From Bacteroides sp. UBA1773 (GTDB taxonomy: Bacteria > Bacteroidota > Bacteroidia > Bacteroidales > Bacteroidaceae): a stretch of DNA of 48,446 nucleotides. Positions 23,700 to 33,912 of this stretch are shown piece by piece; position 1 is the first letter of the stretch, and every line of letters begins with the position of its first letter. The stretch lies in contig DCGR01000065.1 in assembly GCA_002315285.1 (NCBI GenBank), positions 31,086-79,531 of the forward strand. The letters are read 5' to 3'. Below the pieces are notes generated by a model, which ran no database searches, was not told where the DNA came from, and saw only the letters and a program-made list of their open reading frames with translations. The position numbers and the translations under genes are program-made.

Positions 23700-25991
23700 A
23701 TGAAAAGATTGTTTTTTGTAATTGCCACAACCATGCTATTTGCTGGCTGTAGCGGCCCGAAGGAAGTGAAAGTGTACAACCAGGGCATCAACATCATCCC
23801 GACCCCAGTGGAACTGACCGAACAGGAAGGTTCATTCACGCTGAAGAAATCGACGCATTTCGTGGCCCATGACGAACAGGCACAAAAGGTGGCCAAGTTC
23901 TTCGCCGAAAAGCTGAAGGCTTCGACCGGCTATGAGCTACAATTGGCCGAAGGAGCCGACAACGCCATCAGCCTGGCCCTGACCGATGGCATGGAGCCTG
24001 AAGCTTACACCCTCGACGTGACTCCCACGGCTGTCAGCATCCAAGCCTCGACAGCTTCCGGCCTGTTCTATGGCATGCAGTCCTTCCTCCAGCTCCTTCC
24101 CGCCGAGGTGGAAAGTGCCACGATGGTCAACAGCGTGGATTGGACAGCCCCTTGCGTGTCTGTCAAGGATGCGCCGCGTTTCCATTGGCGTGGCTTCATG
24201 GCCGATGCCGGACGGCACTTCCAGAGTGTGGAGAGTGTGAAGAAACAGATCGACGTGCTGGCATCGTTCAAGATCAACACCATGCATTGGCACCTCACCG
24301 AGGATCAGGGATGGCGCATCGAGGTGAAGAAGTACCCGCGCCTTACCGAAGTGGGTGCCTACCGCACCGAAGGCGATGGCACACGCTACGGGGGCTTCTA
24401 CACCCAAGAGCAAATCAAGGACATCGTAGCCTACGCTGCCGAACGTTTCATCACCATTGTCCCTGAAATCGAGGTTCCCGGACATGAGATGGCTGCCATC
24501 GCTGCTTATCCCAACCTGGCTTGCCAAGGCGACACGCTGTCGCCACGCATTGTGTGGGCCATCGAAGATTGGGTGATGTGTCCGGGCAAGGAAGACATGT
24601 TCGACATGCTAGAGGACATCTTTGCCGAAATAGCTCCACTCTTCCCTGGCGAATACTTCCATATCGGAGGCGACGAGTGTCCGAAGACCCATTGGAAAGA
24701 ATGTCCACAATGCCAGGCACGCATCCGCAAGGAAGGCTTGGCTGCCACCAAGGAGCATACCGCCGAGGAGCGTCTGCAAAGCTACGTCATCGGCCGTGTG
24801 GAAAAGATGCTCGACAAGTTGGGAAAGAAAATCATCGGTTGGGACGAGATTCTCGAAGGTGGCCTGTCGGAAGGTGCCGCCGTGATGTCGTGGCGGGGAG
24901 AACAGGGTGGCATCACTGCTGCTTCCATGCAGCATGATGTGGTCATCACATCGAGTCGTAACGGCTTGTATTTGGATTACTACCAGGGCGACCCCAAAGT
25001 GGAGCCACTGGCCATCGGCGGTTTCTCCGACTTGAAGAAGGTTTATGATTACGACCCCGTGCCCGCCGTACTTACAGAAGGCGGATGCGACAAGTTTGTG
25101 AAAGGCGTGCAATGCAACATCTGGGCCGAATACATCTACACCGACGAGTATCGCGAATACCTCATGTACCCCCGCCTGCTGGCTCTGTCGGAAATAGCAT
25201 GGTCGCCACTGGACCGCAAGGACTACGCCGATTTCGAGCGCCGCATCAACAACGCATACGTCCGCCTCGACGGCCACGGCATCAACTACCACATTCCTCT
25301 GCCCGAACAGCCAGGCGGATCGTGCGACCACATTGCCTTCACCGACTCCGCACGACTTGAGTTCACCACCTCCCGCCCCATCGCCATGGTCTATACCACC
25401 GATGGCAGCGAACCGACGGCCACTTCTGCTGCCTACTCCGAGCCGCTCACCTTCAAGCAGAACACCACGCTGAAGATTGCCAGCGTACTCCCCTCGGGCA
25501 AGATGAGCACGATACGCACCATCGCCGTAGAGAAACAAGACCTTGCTCCAGCCACCGCACCTGAAGGAGCTAAGGCTGGCGAATACACCATGAAGTATGC
25601 CTACGGCTACTACCTCAACATGGACGAGTTTGCCAAGGCTACCGACTTTGAGGAGAAAACCATCACAAGCCTCAAGGACATGAGCCGCATGAACCCCTAC
25701 AACAAGTCAATGCGAGGAGAGAAATATTTTGGTGCTACAGCCGAAGGCTACGTGGAGATTGCCGAAGACGGCATATACCGCATCAGCTCGACCAACGAGG
25801 AGGTATGGATAGATGGCAAGAAAGTGATAGACAATCGGGGACTGCCGAAGAAAGGTGTACATACCGACACCCAACTGGCACTTGCCAAAGGTCTGCACAG
25901 CCTGAAGACCACCTTCTTGAGCCACATCATCGGAGGATGGCCCTCGGCATGGTGTAACAGCGACATCACCGTATCGGCTGTTGCCAGATAG
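23700..25991 (+). CDS. GH20 beta-N-acetylhexosaminidase lipoprotein
   Basis: A 763-aa protein with lipobox FAGC near residue 18, so it is anchored to a membrane. An N-terminal GH20b domain (about 30-150) leads into the (beta/alpha)8 catalytic domain (about 155-500), with FMADAGRHFQSVESVKKQID, MHWHLTEDQGWRIEVKKYP and the catalytic pair D325-E326 in HIGGDECPK. The family removes terminal GlcNAc or GalNAc by substrate-assisted catalysis. A chitobiase-C/Fn3-like domain follows (about 540-615, with VYTTDGSEPTA), then a PA14-like carbohydrate-binding domain (about 630-760, with GYVEIAEDGIYRISSTNEEV and WIDGKKVIDN). The likely role is trimming host glycoprotein or mucin glycans. The 3' end overlaps the convergent small gene by 26 nt. 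Confidence 0.95.
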   Translation: MKRLFFVIATTMLFAGCSGPKEVKVYNQGINIIPTPVELTEQEGSFTLKKSTHFVAHDEQAQKVAKFFAEKLKASTGYELQLAEGADNAISLALTDGMEPEAYTLDVTPTAVSIQASTASGLFYGMQSFLQLLPAEVESATMVNSVDWTAPCVSVKDAPRFHWRGFMADAGRHFQSVESVKKQIDVLASFKINTMHWHLTEDQGWRIEVKKYPRLTEVGAYRTEGDGTRYGGFYTQEQIKDIVAYAAERFITIVPEIEVPGHEMAAIAAYPNLACQGDTLSPRIVWAIEDWVMCPGKEDMFDMLEDIFAEIAPLFPGEYFHIGGDECPKTHWKECPQCQARIRKEGLAATKEHTAEERLQSYVIGRVEKMLDKLGKKIIGWDEILEGGLSEGAAVMSWRGEQGGITAASMQHDVVITSSRNGLYLDYYQGDPKVEPLAIGGFSDLKKVYDYDPVPAVLTEGGCDKFVKGVQCNIWAEYIYTDEYREYLMYPRLLALSEIAWSPLDRKDYADFERRINNAYVRLDGHGINYHIPLPEQPGGSCDHIAFTDSARLEFTTSRPIAMVYTTDGSEPTATSAAYSEPLTFKQNTTLKIASVLPSGKMSTIRTIAVEKQDLAPATAPEGAKAGEYTMKYAYGYYLNMDEFAKATDFEEKTITSLKDMSRMNPYNKSMRGEKYFGATAEGYVEIAEDGIYRISSTNEEVWIDGKKVIDNRGLPKKGVHTDTQLALAKGLHSLKTTFLSHIIGGWPSAWCNSDITVSAVAR

Positions 25992-26169
25992 TCGTATTCG
26001 TGTTTTTACAATAAACGGAAATATTTCCGCCAACAAATTCGTTGGCAAGACCTTTTCGGCCATCCAGTATGTCTTGTGCCATACGGATGGCCTTTTCCTT
26101 GTCCCGGATGTTGAAACCCTTGTCCGTACAACCTCTCTTGTCTGAAAACCTGATATCGTAAATGTCCAT
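25966..26169 (-). CDS. 67-aa conserved-looking small protein
   Basis: Begins MDIYDIRFSDKRG and ends SVYCKNTNTTIWQQPIR. No membrane segment or signal is seen; it is charged, with a central helix (KEKAIRMAQDILDG) and a beta-hairpin-like tail (GGNISVYCKNTNTTIW). The longer frame up to 26376 crosses the -7 box at 26202-26209, so the ATG at 26169 is preferred. I have a general memory of similar 60-70-aa proteins with an IRF...SVYC pattern in Prevotella, but function is unknown. Its last 26 nt are antisense to the end of the GH20 gene. Confidence 0.55.
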   Translation of the reverse strand: MDIYDIRFSDKRGCTDKGFNIRDKEKAIRMAQDILDGRKGLANEFVGGNISVYCKNTNTTIWQQPIR

Positions 26170-26201
26170 TTGTAATGACTCCCTATCTTTTAAAATGGCT
26201 G

Positions 26202-26209
26202 CAAAGATA
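26202..26209 (-). promoter_or_regulatory. -7 promoter box of the 67-aa protein gene
   Basis: TATCTTTG followed by GC on the minus strand, 32 nt upstream of the ATG at 26169. The rest of the gap to the helicase gene holds a long A-run (about 26263-26272) and no other feature. Confidence 0.6.
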
Positions 26210-26287
26210 TACAGATCCGACAAATAGTCACATTTATGACATGTTTTTTTGCTGGTTTCAGAAAAAAAAACCACATTTGTGTTCGAT

Positions 26288-29200
26288 ATGAGCAAAATAA
26301 AAGTATACAAGGCATCGGCGGGGTCAGGAAAGACCTTCACCTTGGCTGTGGAATACATTGCCAAGCTGATACGCAATCCACATGCCTACAAGAACATCCT
26401 TGCTGTGACTTTCACCAACAAAGCCACCACGGAGATGAAACACCGCATCATGAGCAAGTTGCAGGAGCTGGGTTGCGATGATCCGGCGGCACGCCCTTAC
26501 CTTGAAATATTGGTGAGCAATTATCATTTCACAGCCAATCAGGTCAAGGAAAATGCCCAAGTGGCGCTCAACAACATCATCCACGACTACAGCCGTTTCC
26601 ACATCGAGACCATCGACTCGTTTTTCCTCTCCATCCTCAAGAACATGGCCCGAGAGCTCAATATCGGTACCCGTATCAATATCGACCTCGATACGGAAAC
26701 AGCCATCAGCGATGCCATCGACGACATGTTGGAAAACCTGCAGCGGAAATCACCTGAGTTCACCTCCATCATCGATTTCGTGATGGACCAGATAGAAGAC
26801 GAGAAATCGTGGAACATCGCGACCGAACTCAAGACATACGCGAAACATATCTTCGACGAATTCTACCAAGAGCATGGCACCGCACTTCAACAAAAGCTGG
26901 ACACGAACCCCAAATTGGTGTCAGAGTACATCCATTCGGTCAGTCAGTTCGGTAAAGCCATCAAACAACAATATGCCAACATCGCACAGACATTCGCGGA
27001 AAAGCTCAAGGAGACAGGACTGAACCATGCGGATCTGAAAAACGGGAGATACATTGATGGCTATTTCAAGAAGTTTGTGAAATGCGACCTGAAAGAGCTT
27101 TCCACGGCAAAAACCAATTCCATCACCAACTATCTCGACGATGCCAGCAATTGGGTCACCAAGAAAAGTCCGAACCGAGACAGGATTGTTTCTATCGTGC
27201 AAGACGAACTGCTGCCCATCATGCAAGAGGCAGAAGACTTGAGGGAGAAAAATCTCTCCACCCTCATCAGCTGCCAGCTTTCGACTGCCCACGTACGCAA
27301 GTTGCAACTGCTCAACTGCATTCGGAAAAAACTCACACAGCAAAGCCGCAATGACAACCGCTACCTCCTGTCCGACGTCAACAACCTGCTTCGCACAATG
27401 GTCAGCAGCAACGACGCATCGTTCATTTTCGAGAAGGTAGGAGCCAACATCCGCCACATCATGATCGATGAATTCCAAGACACCAGCCAGATGCAGTGGA
27501 ACAACTTCCATCAACTCCTCACCGAAACCCTTGCCAACGGGCATGACAGCCTGATTGTCGGCGACATCAAGCAAAGCATCTATCGATGGCGCAATGGCGA
27601 CTGGAGCATCCTGAACAGCATGCAGGACAATCGGAAACTCGACAACACCTATCCCTACGAAATAACGGTGCTCAAGACCAACTACCGTAGCTGCAAAAAC
27701 ATCATCGACTTCAACAACCACATTTTCAACCGGCTCAAATCCTCGCTCGATTCCTCTGGGAACAGCGCCTTCGAGGACCTGTATTCAGATGTCGGGCAAC
27801 AATGCTCATCACTCGAAGGTGGTCATGCAGAGCTCAATTTCCTCGATGAGAATGCCGACACGCTGCAACTACTTGTAACAAAAATGATGGAATGCGACGA
27901 AGCCGGCATCAGCCCAAGCCAGATGGCTGTCATCGTTCGCACCAACGACGAAGCCGCCCAAGTGGCTGCATATCTGAAAGAGCATACCGGCTTCAATGTC
28001 GTCAGCGACCAGGCCTATCGCATGGATGCCTCGAAGGCACTGCTGACCATCATTGCCGCCTTGCGATACCTCAATGACTCCAGCCACAGCATCGCCGCAG
28101 CCCACTTGGCATTCCTCTATCAGCACGACATCCTTCAGAACGATGTCACATTGGCCAACATCACTGCCTCTAACGCCAACAAGCTCCTACCAGCAGAGTT
28201 CATGAGCCACTACGACCGACTCCGCGAACAACCCATTGCCGAATTGTCCGAACGCCTTTACCGCATGTTCCGTCTGAACCGGCTGACGGGACAAGACGCT
28301 TATTTGTGCCAGTTCTTCGATGAGATCGGCCAACAAGCCACCAGCACGCCCACGATTGCCGACTTCCTCGATTTCTGGGACAATCACCTACACCAAAAGA
28401 CCATTCCCTCCGGGCAGGTCGATGGCATTCGTGTCATTACCATCCATAAGTCGAAGGGACTTGAGTTTGGTACCGTATTCATTCCTTTCTGCAACTGGAG
28501 CACCGAAGGAATCATTCAAGGCACCACCATCTGGTGCGAGCCAAAGGTAGAGCCGTTCAACCGGTTCAACATCCTTTCCATCAACTACGTTAAGACCATG
28601 AATGATTCCATCTACCGTGATGATTATCAAAAGGAGAATTTTCAGCGCCTCGTGGAAAACATCAACCTGCTGTATGTAGCCCTCACCCGCGCCCAGCACA
28701 ACCTCTTTGTGTGGTGTCCTGAAAAGAAGACAGCGTCATCAGTAGCCCAAATCATCCGTAACGTCATTCCCGACAACTATTCCATTGGCGACCTGAAAGT
28801 CGGGAATGCCCCATCAGATACGTCCGCCGACACCCAGTCCGTCAAGTTCTGCAGCATTGACAACAACCACATCAACTTCCGCCAATCAAGCAATGCCAAC
28901 GACTATTTCGCCGCCTCGGATGAATCCACCGCTTCGTCCATCCACAATGGTATTGTCATGCACGAGTTGTTCTCACGGCTGAGAACAAGTTCCGACATTT
29001 CCCAATCCGTCCGGCAGTTGGTTGGCGAAGGTCTCATTCCCAACAGCCAGGAGCAAGAGGAAATCGTAGAATTCGCCACATGGGCATTGCGAAACCCCAT
29101 GGCACAAAAGTGGTTCAACGGCGAAGGCCGTCTGTTCAACGAATGCAGCATCCTGTTCAAGGATGGCAACGCCACACAGGTCCGACGTCCCGACCGTATC

Positions 29201-29389
29201 GTCATTGATGACGACAAGGCCATAGTGGTCGATTTCAAGTTTGGCAACCCTCGTGAAGAGTACCGCCATCAGGTCGGCGAATATGTCGGGTTGCTTCGCC
29301 AAATGGGTTACTCCCAAGTGGAGGGTTACATCTGGTATGTTTACCTTAACCGTATCGATTCCATCACATCCAATGAAAACCTTTCTTGA
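26288..29389 (+). CDS. addA: AddA-like UvrD/RecB-family helicase-nuclease
   Basis: A 1033-aa protein. SF1 helicase motifs are present in order: Walker A ASAGSGKTFTLA (9-20), motif Ia LAVTFTNKATTEMKHRI, motif II IMIDEFQDTS (about 391-400), motif III VGDIKQSIYRWRNGD, motif IV/V with VITIHKSKGLEFGTVF and motif VI LLYVALTRAQHNL. The C terminus (about 900-1033) has the RecB-type nuclease pattern: H in IVMHELFSRL, D in RPDRIVIDD and DFKFG. With AddB it forms the helicase-nuclease that processes double-strand breaks for RecA. The start at 26288 follows a weak -7-like CACATTTG. It overlaps the next gene by 17 nt. Confidence 0.88.
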   Translation: MSKIKVYKASAGSGKTFTLAVEYIAKLIRNPHAYKNILAVTFTNKATTEMKHRIMSKLQELGCDDPAARPYLEILVSNYHFTANQVKENAQVALNNIIHDYSRFHIETIDSFFLSILKNMARELNIGTRINIDLDTETAISDAIDDMLENLQRKSPEFTSIIDFVMDQIEDEKSWNIATELKTYAKHIFDEFYQEHGTALQQKLDTNPKLVSEYIHSVSQFGKAIKQQYANIAQTFAEKLKETGLNHADLKNGRYIDGYFKKFVKCDLKELSTAKTNSITNYLDDASNWVTKKSPNRDRIVSIVQDELLPIMQEAEDLREKNLSTLISCQLSTAHVRKLQLLNCIRKKLTQQSRNDNRYLLSDVNNLLRTMVSSNDASFIFEKVGANIRHIMIDEFQDTSQMQWNNFHQLLTETLANGHDSLIVGDIKQSIYRWRNGDWSILNSMQDNRKLDNTYPYEITVLKTNYRSCKNIIDFNNHIFNRLKSSLDSSGNSAFEDLYSDVGQQCSSLEGGHAELNFLDENADTLQLLVTKMMECDEAGISPSQMAVIVRTNDEAAQVAAYLKEHTGFNVVSDQAYRMDASKALLTIIAALRYLNDSSHSIAAAHLAFLYQHDILQNDVTLANITASNANKLLPAEFMSHYDRLREQPIAELSERLYRMFRLNRLTGQDAYLCQFFDEIGQQATSTPTIADFLDFWDNHLHQKTIPSGQVDGIRVITIHKSKGLEFGTVFIPFCNWSTEGIIQGTTIWCEPKVEPFNRFNILSINYVKTMNDSIYRDDYQKENFQRLVENINLLYVALTRAQHNLFVWCPEKKTASSVAQIIRNVIPDNYSIGDLKVGNAPSDTSADTQSVKFCSIDNNHINFRQSSNANDYFAASDESTASSIHNGIVMHELFSRLRTSSDISQSVRQLVGEGLIPNSQEQEEIVEFATWALRNPMAQKWFNGEGRLFNECSILFKDGNATQVRRPDRIVIDDDKAIVVDFKFGNPREEYRHQVGEYVGLLRQMGYSQVEGYIWYVYLNRIDSITSNENLS

Positions 29390-31886
29390 AATAACCGCAA
29401 CCGACTTGTCCGAACGCTTCAAGGGCGATTTTTCTCAAGTCACCATCGTATTTCCCAACAAGCGGGCATCGTTGTTCTTCAATGGTCATTTGGCGGCTTT
29501 GTCGGCCAAGCCACTATGGTCGCCCCGTTACCTGAGCATCAGCGAACTGTTCCACAGCCTTTCTTCACTTCAAGTCGCCGACCCCATCTTGCTTGTGTGC
29601 GAACTGCATGAATGCTATCAGCAAGTGACACAACTGGACGAGAGTCTCGATGATTTCTATTTTTGGGGAGAGACACTCCTTGCCGACTTCGACGACGTGG
29701 ACAAGAACATGGTCAATGCCATGCAGCTGTTCCAGGGATTGAGCGAGTTGAATCACCTGACCGACAACAACGACTTTCTGGACGAGGAACAACGAAATGT
29801 CTTACAGGAATTTTTCAAGAACTTCAAGATAGACCAACAAACCCAACTGAAGGAACGCTTCCAGATAATATGGGATTCCTTGGGCAAGATCTACAATGCC
29901 TTCCGCGAGAAGCTGTCAGAGCGCAGATTGGCTTACGAAGGAATGCTCTACCGCAATGTCGCCGAATCGCTCGACAGCGAGGAAACGACAGCGAAACTGA
30001 CCGACAACCAAACATACGTGTTCGTAGGCTTCAATGTGCTCAATCAAGTGGAACGACACCTGTTCCGACATCTGGCCAAACGTCGGCAAGCACTGTTCTA
30101 CTGGGATTATGACGAATTCTACACCACAAGACCTCACCACGAAGCCGGCGAATTCATCAACCGCAATCTCAAGGAATTTCCCAATGCCCTTGACAGCCAA
30201 TGGTTCGACAATCTGCGACGGGAGAAGGAGATAACCTTCATGGAAACCTCCGCCGAAAATGCCCAAGCCCGATACCTGCCCCAGTGGATTGACCAGAACA
30301 TCACGCCCATGGAACATGAGACAGCCGTGGTACTATGCAACGAAAACCTCCTTCCTGCTGTCATCCACTGTCTCCCCGACACGGTGAAGAATCTCAACAT
30401 CACCATGGGCTACCCGCTCACCAGCACACAAGCGTATGCCAAAAGCGTATCGAACGCTGACGAAGCACCCCTGACACCACCCACCGACAGTGCCCTTGAG
30501 ACAGAGGCCGCCTATCGCATACACTTGATTGATAACCGCCTCCAAACCCTCATCGACGATGGCACCCTACACCTTGAGCCAGCCACCTTACGCCGGCTGA
30601 AGCAACGCATCATGCAGGCCACCTCCATTCCTTTCCATGGCGAGCCCGCCATAGGCCTACAGGTGATGGGCGTGCTAGAGACACGCAACCTCGATTTCCG
30701 CCACCTCATCATGCTCTCGGTCAACGAAGGAATGCTCCCCAAACTTGGCAGCAACTCATCCATCATCCCCTATAGCCTGCGCAAAGCATTTGGCATGACC
30801 ACCATCGACCATCAGATGTCCGTGTATGCCTATTATTTCTACCGCCTTCTGCAACGGGCAGAGAAGATCACCCTGCTCTACAGCGCCGGAGAGAGCGGAA
30901 TGACAAGCAATGAGATGAGCCGTTTCATGCTGCAACTGTCCATAGAGTTACCCTACAACATCCATCGGGTCACGCTCACCACTGCCCAGTCATCGCTGCA
31001 ACCCACCGATTTCATCATCAGGAAAGAACAATGGATCATTGACCGGCTACACCGGACTTTCGACCTTCGGAAGAATCCGAACGCATGTTTCTCACCTACA
31101 GCCCTCAACTGCTACATGAATTGTTCGCTGCAATTCTATTTCAAATACATTGCCAAACTCCAAGAACCCCAAAAGCAAGCCAACGACTTTGCCACCTTCG
31201 GAACGCTTTTCCACGCTGCGGCACAATTCATCTACGATTCGGAAGTTCCAGACAAGAAAGACATTGTGGATGCCTGCATCGAAAGGGCTTTTACACAAAA
31301 CGACATACCCCGGCATATCCTGATAGAAGCCGTTCTGAAAAAATATCTCCAACTGTTGCTCGACATGGATAACGCCTCCAAACCGTTCACATACGTAGCT
31401 TCCGAGAAAACAATGTATATGACGATTTCTCTGACCGACATCGATGTCGAAACACGTGTCGGAGGCACTATCGACCGCATTGACAAGAAAGACAATCAGA
31501 CTCGCATCGTCGATTACAAGACAGGAAGCAACCACCATCAGCTTGCCAACGTCCAGTCTCTTTTCGACACTTCCAACAAGCAACGCCACACACATGCTTT
31601 CCAAGCCCTCCTCTATGCTTCAGTGGTTTGTGAAACAGAAACGGGCAGTGTCGTCCCAGCATTGCTCTACCTGCGAAAACTGCCAAAATCATACAACGAA
31701 TCCTTCCTACAAATCGGCAATGACACTATCAACGATTTCCACACACTCAAAAACGATTTCGATGGTCTCCTGACCAATCTCCTGCACGAGATATTCGATG
31801 TCCAAGTGCCATTCCAAGCAACTTCCAACAAAGACCAATGCAAGAACTGCCCCTATTGCGGGCTTTGTGGAAAGGCTTCCTCATGA
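29373..31886 (+). CDS. addB: AddB-like helicase-nuclease subunit (PD-(D/E)xK, Fe-S)
   Basis: An 837-aa protein. The start at 29373 (MKTFLEITATDL) is favoured over an upstream in-frame start that would lie inside addA by 149 nt. The N-terminal two thirds resemble an inactivated UvrD-type helicase (VTIVFPNKRASLFF replaces a Walker A). The C-terminal nuclease domain has FGTLFHAAAQFIYD, GGTIDRIDKK and RIVDYKTGS, the D...DxK metal site. Cysteines before the domain (CFSPTALNCYMNC) and at the extreme C terminus (CKNCPYCGLCGK) fit the four-Cys Fe-S cluster of AddB. It partners AddA in end resection. The pairing and overlap support co-translation. Confidence 0.87.
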   Translation: MKTFLEITATDLSERFKGDFSQVTIVFPNKRASLFFNGHLAALSAKPLWSPRYLSISELFHSLSSLQVADPILLVCELHECYQQVTQLDESLDDFYFWGETLLADFDDVDKNMVNAMQLFQGLSELNHLTDNNDFLDEEQRNVLQEFFKNFKIDQQTQLKERFQIIWDSLGKIYNAFREKLSERRLAYEGMLYRNVAESLDSEETTAKLTDNQTYVFVGFNVLNQVERHLFRHLAKRRQALFYWDYDEFYTTRPHHEAGEFINRNLKEFPNALDSQWFDNLRREKEITFMETSAENAQARYLPQWIDQNITPMEHETAVVLCNENLLPAVIHCLPDTVKNLNITMGYPLTSTQAYAKSVSNADEAPLTPPTDSALETEAAYRIHLIDNRLQTLIDDGTLHLEPATLRRLKQRIMQATSIPFHGEPAIGLQVMGVLETRNLDFRHLIMLSVNEGMLPKLGSNSSIIPYSLRKAFGMTTIDHQMSVYAYYFYRLLQRAEKITLLYSAGESGMTSNEMSRFMLQLSIELPYNIHRVTLTTAQSSLQPTDFIIRKEQWIIDRLHRTFDLRKNPNACFSPTALNCYMNCSLQFYFKYIAKLQEPQKQANDFATFGTLFHAAAQFIYDSEVPDKKDIVDACIERAFTQNDIPRHILIEAVLKKYLQLLLDMDNASKPFTYVASEKTMYMTISLTDIDVETRVGGTIDRIDKKDNQTRIVDYKTGSNHHQLANVQSLFDTSNKQRHTHAFQALLYASVVCETETGSVVPALLYLRKLPKSYNESFLQIGNDTINDFHTLKNDFDGLLTNLLHEIFDVQVPFQATSNKDQCKNCPYCGLCGKASS

Positions 31887-31914
31887 TGGGAGGACACATC
31901 GGCCAACACGACAG

Positions 31915-32226
31915 CTACACACACAAATCCAGCACAAACACCACTGTACAGCATATCAGTGCCACGACGAAAAGGTTGGCTCCCCGCCATGCAGCCACGA
32001 CGCCCGACACCAATGCCACTCCTCCTGCCAACATGTTGGAGGTGGCCGTCAGGATGTTGGGGACGGTCATTACAGCCAATGTGACGTAGGGCACATAATA
32101 AAGGAAACTTCTCAGGAACCTATTGGTTATCTTCCTTCTGATCAATGTCACAGGCAACACCCTGATCAGGTTCGTGACCAAAGCCATCACCACTATCCGT
32201 AGGATTATCTCAGAGTGACTCATCAT
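31915..32226 (-). CDS. azlD: AzlD-family small subunit of branched-chain amino acid exporter
   Basis: A 103-aa protein with three to four hydrophobic helices and the AzlD-type block TNLIRVLPVTLIRRK near the N terminus. It starts 17 nt inside the end of azlC. AzlC and AzlD together form an inner-membrane exporter of branched-chain amino acids or analogues. It converges with addB, 28 nt away. Confidence 0.85.
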   Translation of the reverse strand: MMSHSEIILRIVVMALVTNLIRVLPVTLIRRKITNRFLRSFLYYVPYVTLAVMTVPNILTATSNMLAGGVALVSGVVAAWRGANLFVVALICCTVVFVLDLCV

Positions 32227-32920
32227 GCACAGGCTTCAACCAAGCCATCACCGCAGCGATAGCCACGGTCAGTACCACAATCCTTACCCCTGCATTCATT
32301 CGCGACACCCAAGGCAACACCACACACAATCCACTTGCCACGAAACTGCACGCCACAGCCATTCCCAACGCCTTATCCTGCTTGCATGGAGGAATAATCA
32401 CCGCGATGAACATTCCATACAGCGCCACACTCAAAGCCGAAACCACCGAAACAGGCAACAAGTTACCCATCACGATGCCACAAGCCGTCCCTGCCCCCCA
32501 GAAACTGCCGGCCACAAGCGTTGCACCCAACGGATAATTCACAGACAGATAGCCTGAACGCGCAATGCTGATTCCGAAAATCTCATCAGTGATGCAACAT
32601 GCCGCCATCACACGTTTCCAAAGCGGTTCGGCAGGATGAAACTTCTGCGACAACGAAGCCACCATCAGCAAATAACGCAGGTTGGCTACCACACACAATG
32701 CCACCAACTCCATCACACCTGCCCCGGCTGCAATCAGCGTGTAGCCACCATATTCACCTGCCGAAGCACGAGTGAAGATACTGCTCAAGAACCCCTCCGC
32801 TGCCGTCAATCCCGCTGCCCGAGCCAAAATACCAATCGAAAACGACACTGAGAAATAGCCCAAAGCTATTGGTACGCCGTCGCGCAAGCCATCTACAAAC
32901 ACTGATTGATGTCGCATCAT
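32210..32920 (-). CDS. azlC: AzlC-family large subunit of branched-chain amino acid exporter
   Basis: A 236-aa protein with about seven membrane segments. The N terminus FVDGLRDGVPIALGYFSVSF is the characteristic AzlC start block, followed by a GEYGGYTLIAAGAGVMEL segment. The family contains exporters of leucine-type amino acids such as BrnFE. The 17-nt overlap with azlD confirms the pair. It lies 52 nt after the EamA gene and may belong to the long leftward operon. Confidence 0.88.
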   Translation of the reverse strand: MMRHQSVFVDGLRDGVPIALGYFSVSFSIGILARAAGLTAAEGFLSSIFTRASAGEYGGYTLIAAGAGVMELVALCVVANLRYLLMVASLSQKFHPAEPLWKRVMAACCITDEIFGISIARSGYLSVNYPLGATLVAGSFWGAGTACGIVMGNLLPVSVVSALSVALYGMFIAVIIPPCKQDKALGMAVACSFVASGLCVVLPWVSRMNAGVRIVVLTVAIAAVMAWLKPVHDESL

Positions 32921-32972
32921 CTACTGAACATGCCACACCTACGAATGCCGGTGTGAGCTTTTGAAAAGAGCC

Positions 32973-33890
32973 TCATCTTTCGGGGAGACGATGCAACGCA
33001 AAGAATCTCGTGAGCTTGCTTCTGGCAACCACCATAGTCACCGCCACGACAATGATCATAATCCCCACAATGCTTCGCAGAGACAGATACTCATGAAACA
33101 CGGTCACACCTATCACTATTGCCGTAATCGGCTCCATGGCGCCCAAAATGGCTGTCTCGGTAGAGCCGATGCGGCGAATGGCGATGGCCGTAAACACCAA
33201 CGACATGACCGTAGGCATCATGGCTGCCCCCAACACATAGCCCCATTGCCATCCGTGGGGAACAGATGCGTGTTCATCCATCATCATGCAAGCCAATAAT
33301 GACAGAGAGCCAAACAGCAACACATAGAATGTGAGTTTCATGGTGGACATCCCCCCCACCGCACCTCGATTCACAAAGACAAGGTAAAAGGCATAAGATA
33401 CAGCCGAAGCTATCACGAACATGGTTCCCAAGAACGTGATCTTCACGCTTCCACCTGTTTCATAAAGTGTCAGCACACCCATTGTGGCCATAGCCAGACA
33501 GACCCAGACCAACCAATGCACTCGCTCATGACAAAAGACAGCCATCAACACAGCCGTCAGGATGGGGTAAACGAACAAAATGGTACTGGCCAATCCCGCA
33601 TCCATCTCATTGTACGACAAATACAGGAAATACGATGAAGCCACCATCAGCAAGCCCAAACCGCCCAACCACTTTGTCTCGGCTGCATTGAGTCGGAAAC
33701 TCAGATGTCGGATTTTCATCAGCCCAAGCAGGAACACAACGGACACCGCATACCGGAAAAACAACACCGAACACGTATCCATTCCCTCTGCATAGAGAGG
33801 AAGAGTAAACAAGGGATTCAATCCATAGAGTGCCGCCGCCACGACTCCCCACACATAGCCTGCCTGTCGTCCTTTCACCATTGTTTTCAC
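32973..33890 (-). CDS. EamA/DMT-family transporter
   Basis: A 305-aa protein with ten predicted membrane helices in two EamA repeats (about 10-140 and 155-290). Landmarks are WGVVAAALYGLNPLFTLPLY at the start of repeat 1 and ILGAMEPITAIVIGVTVFHE at the end of repeat 2, typical of the drug/metabolite transporter superfamily. It probably exports a small metabolite, identity unknown. It lies 22 nt after the EF-hand gene and before azlCD, so export of amino acids or similar compounds is a reasonable guess. The start could also be the second Met, nine nt downstream. Confidence 0.88.
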   Translation of the reverse strand: MKTMVKGRQAGYVWGVVAAALYGLNPLFTLPLYAEGMDTCSVLFFRYAVSVVFLLGLMKIRHLSFRLNAAETKWLGGLGLLMVASSYFLYLSYNEMDAGLASTILFVYPILTAVLMAVFCHERVHWLVWVCLAMATMGVLTLYETGGSVKITFLGTMFVIASAVSYAFYLVFVNRGAVGGMSTMKLTFYVLLFGSLSLLACMMMDEHASVPHGWQWGYVLGAAMMPTVMSLVFTAIAIRRIGSTETAILGAMEPITAIVIGVTVFHEYLSLRSIVGIMIIVVAVTMVVARSKLTRFFALHRLPER

Positions 33891-33912
33891 AACATTCAGC
33901 CAGCGATAGGCA

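Noticed and set aside
29241..29372. Upstream start of addB
   Set aside because: It would overlap addA by 149 nt. The product from 29373 begins with the expected family N terminus.
33351..33357. C7 run in the EamA gene as a phase-variable tract
   Set aside because: Seven bases is short for frequent slippage, and the frame is intact.
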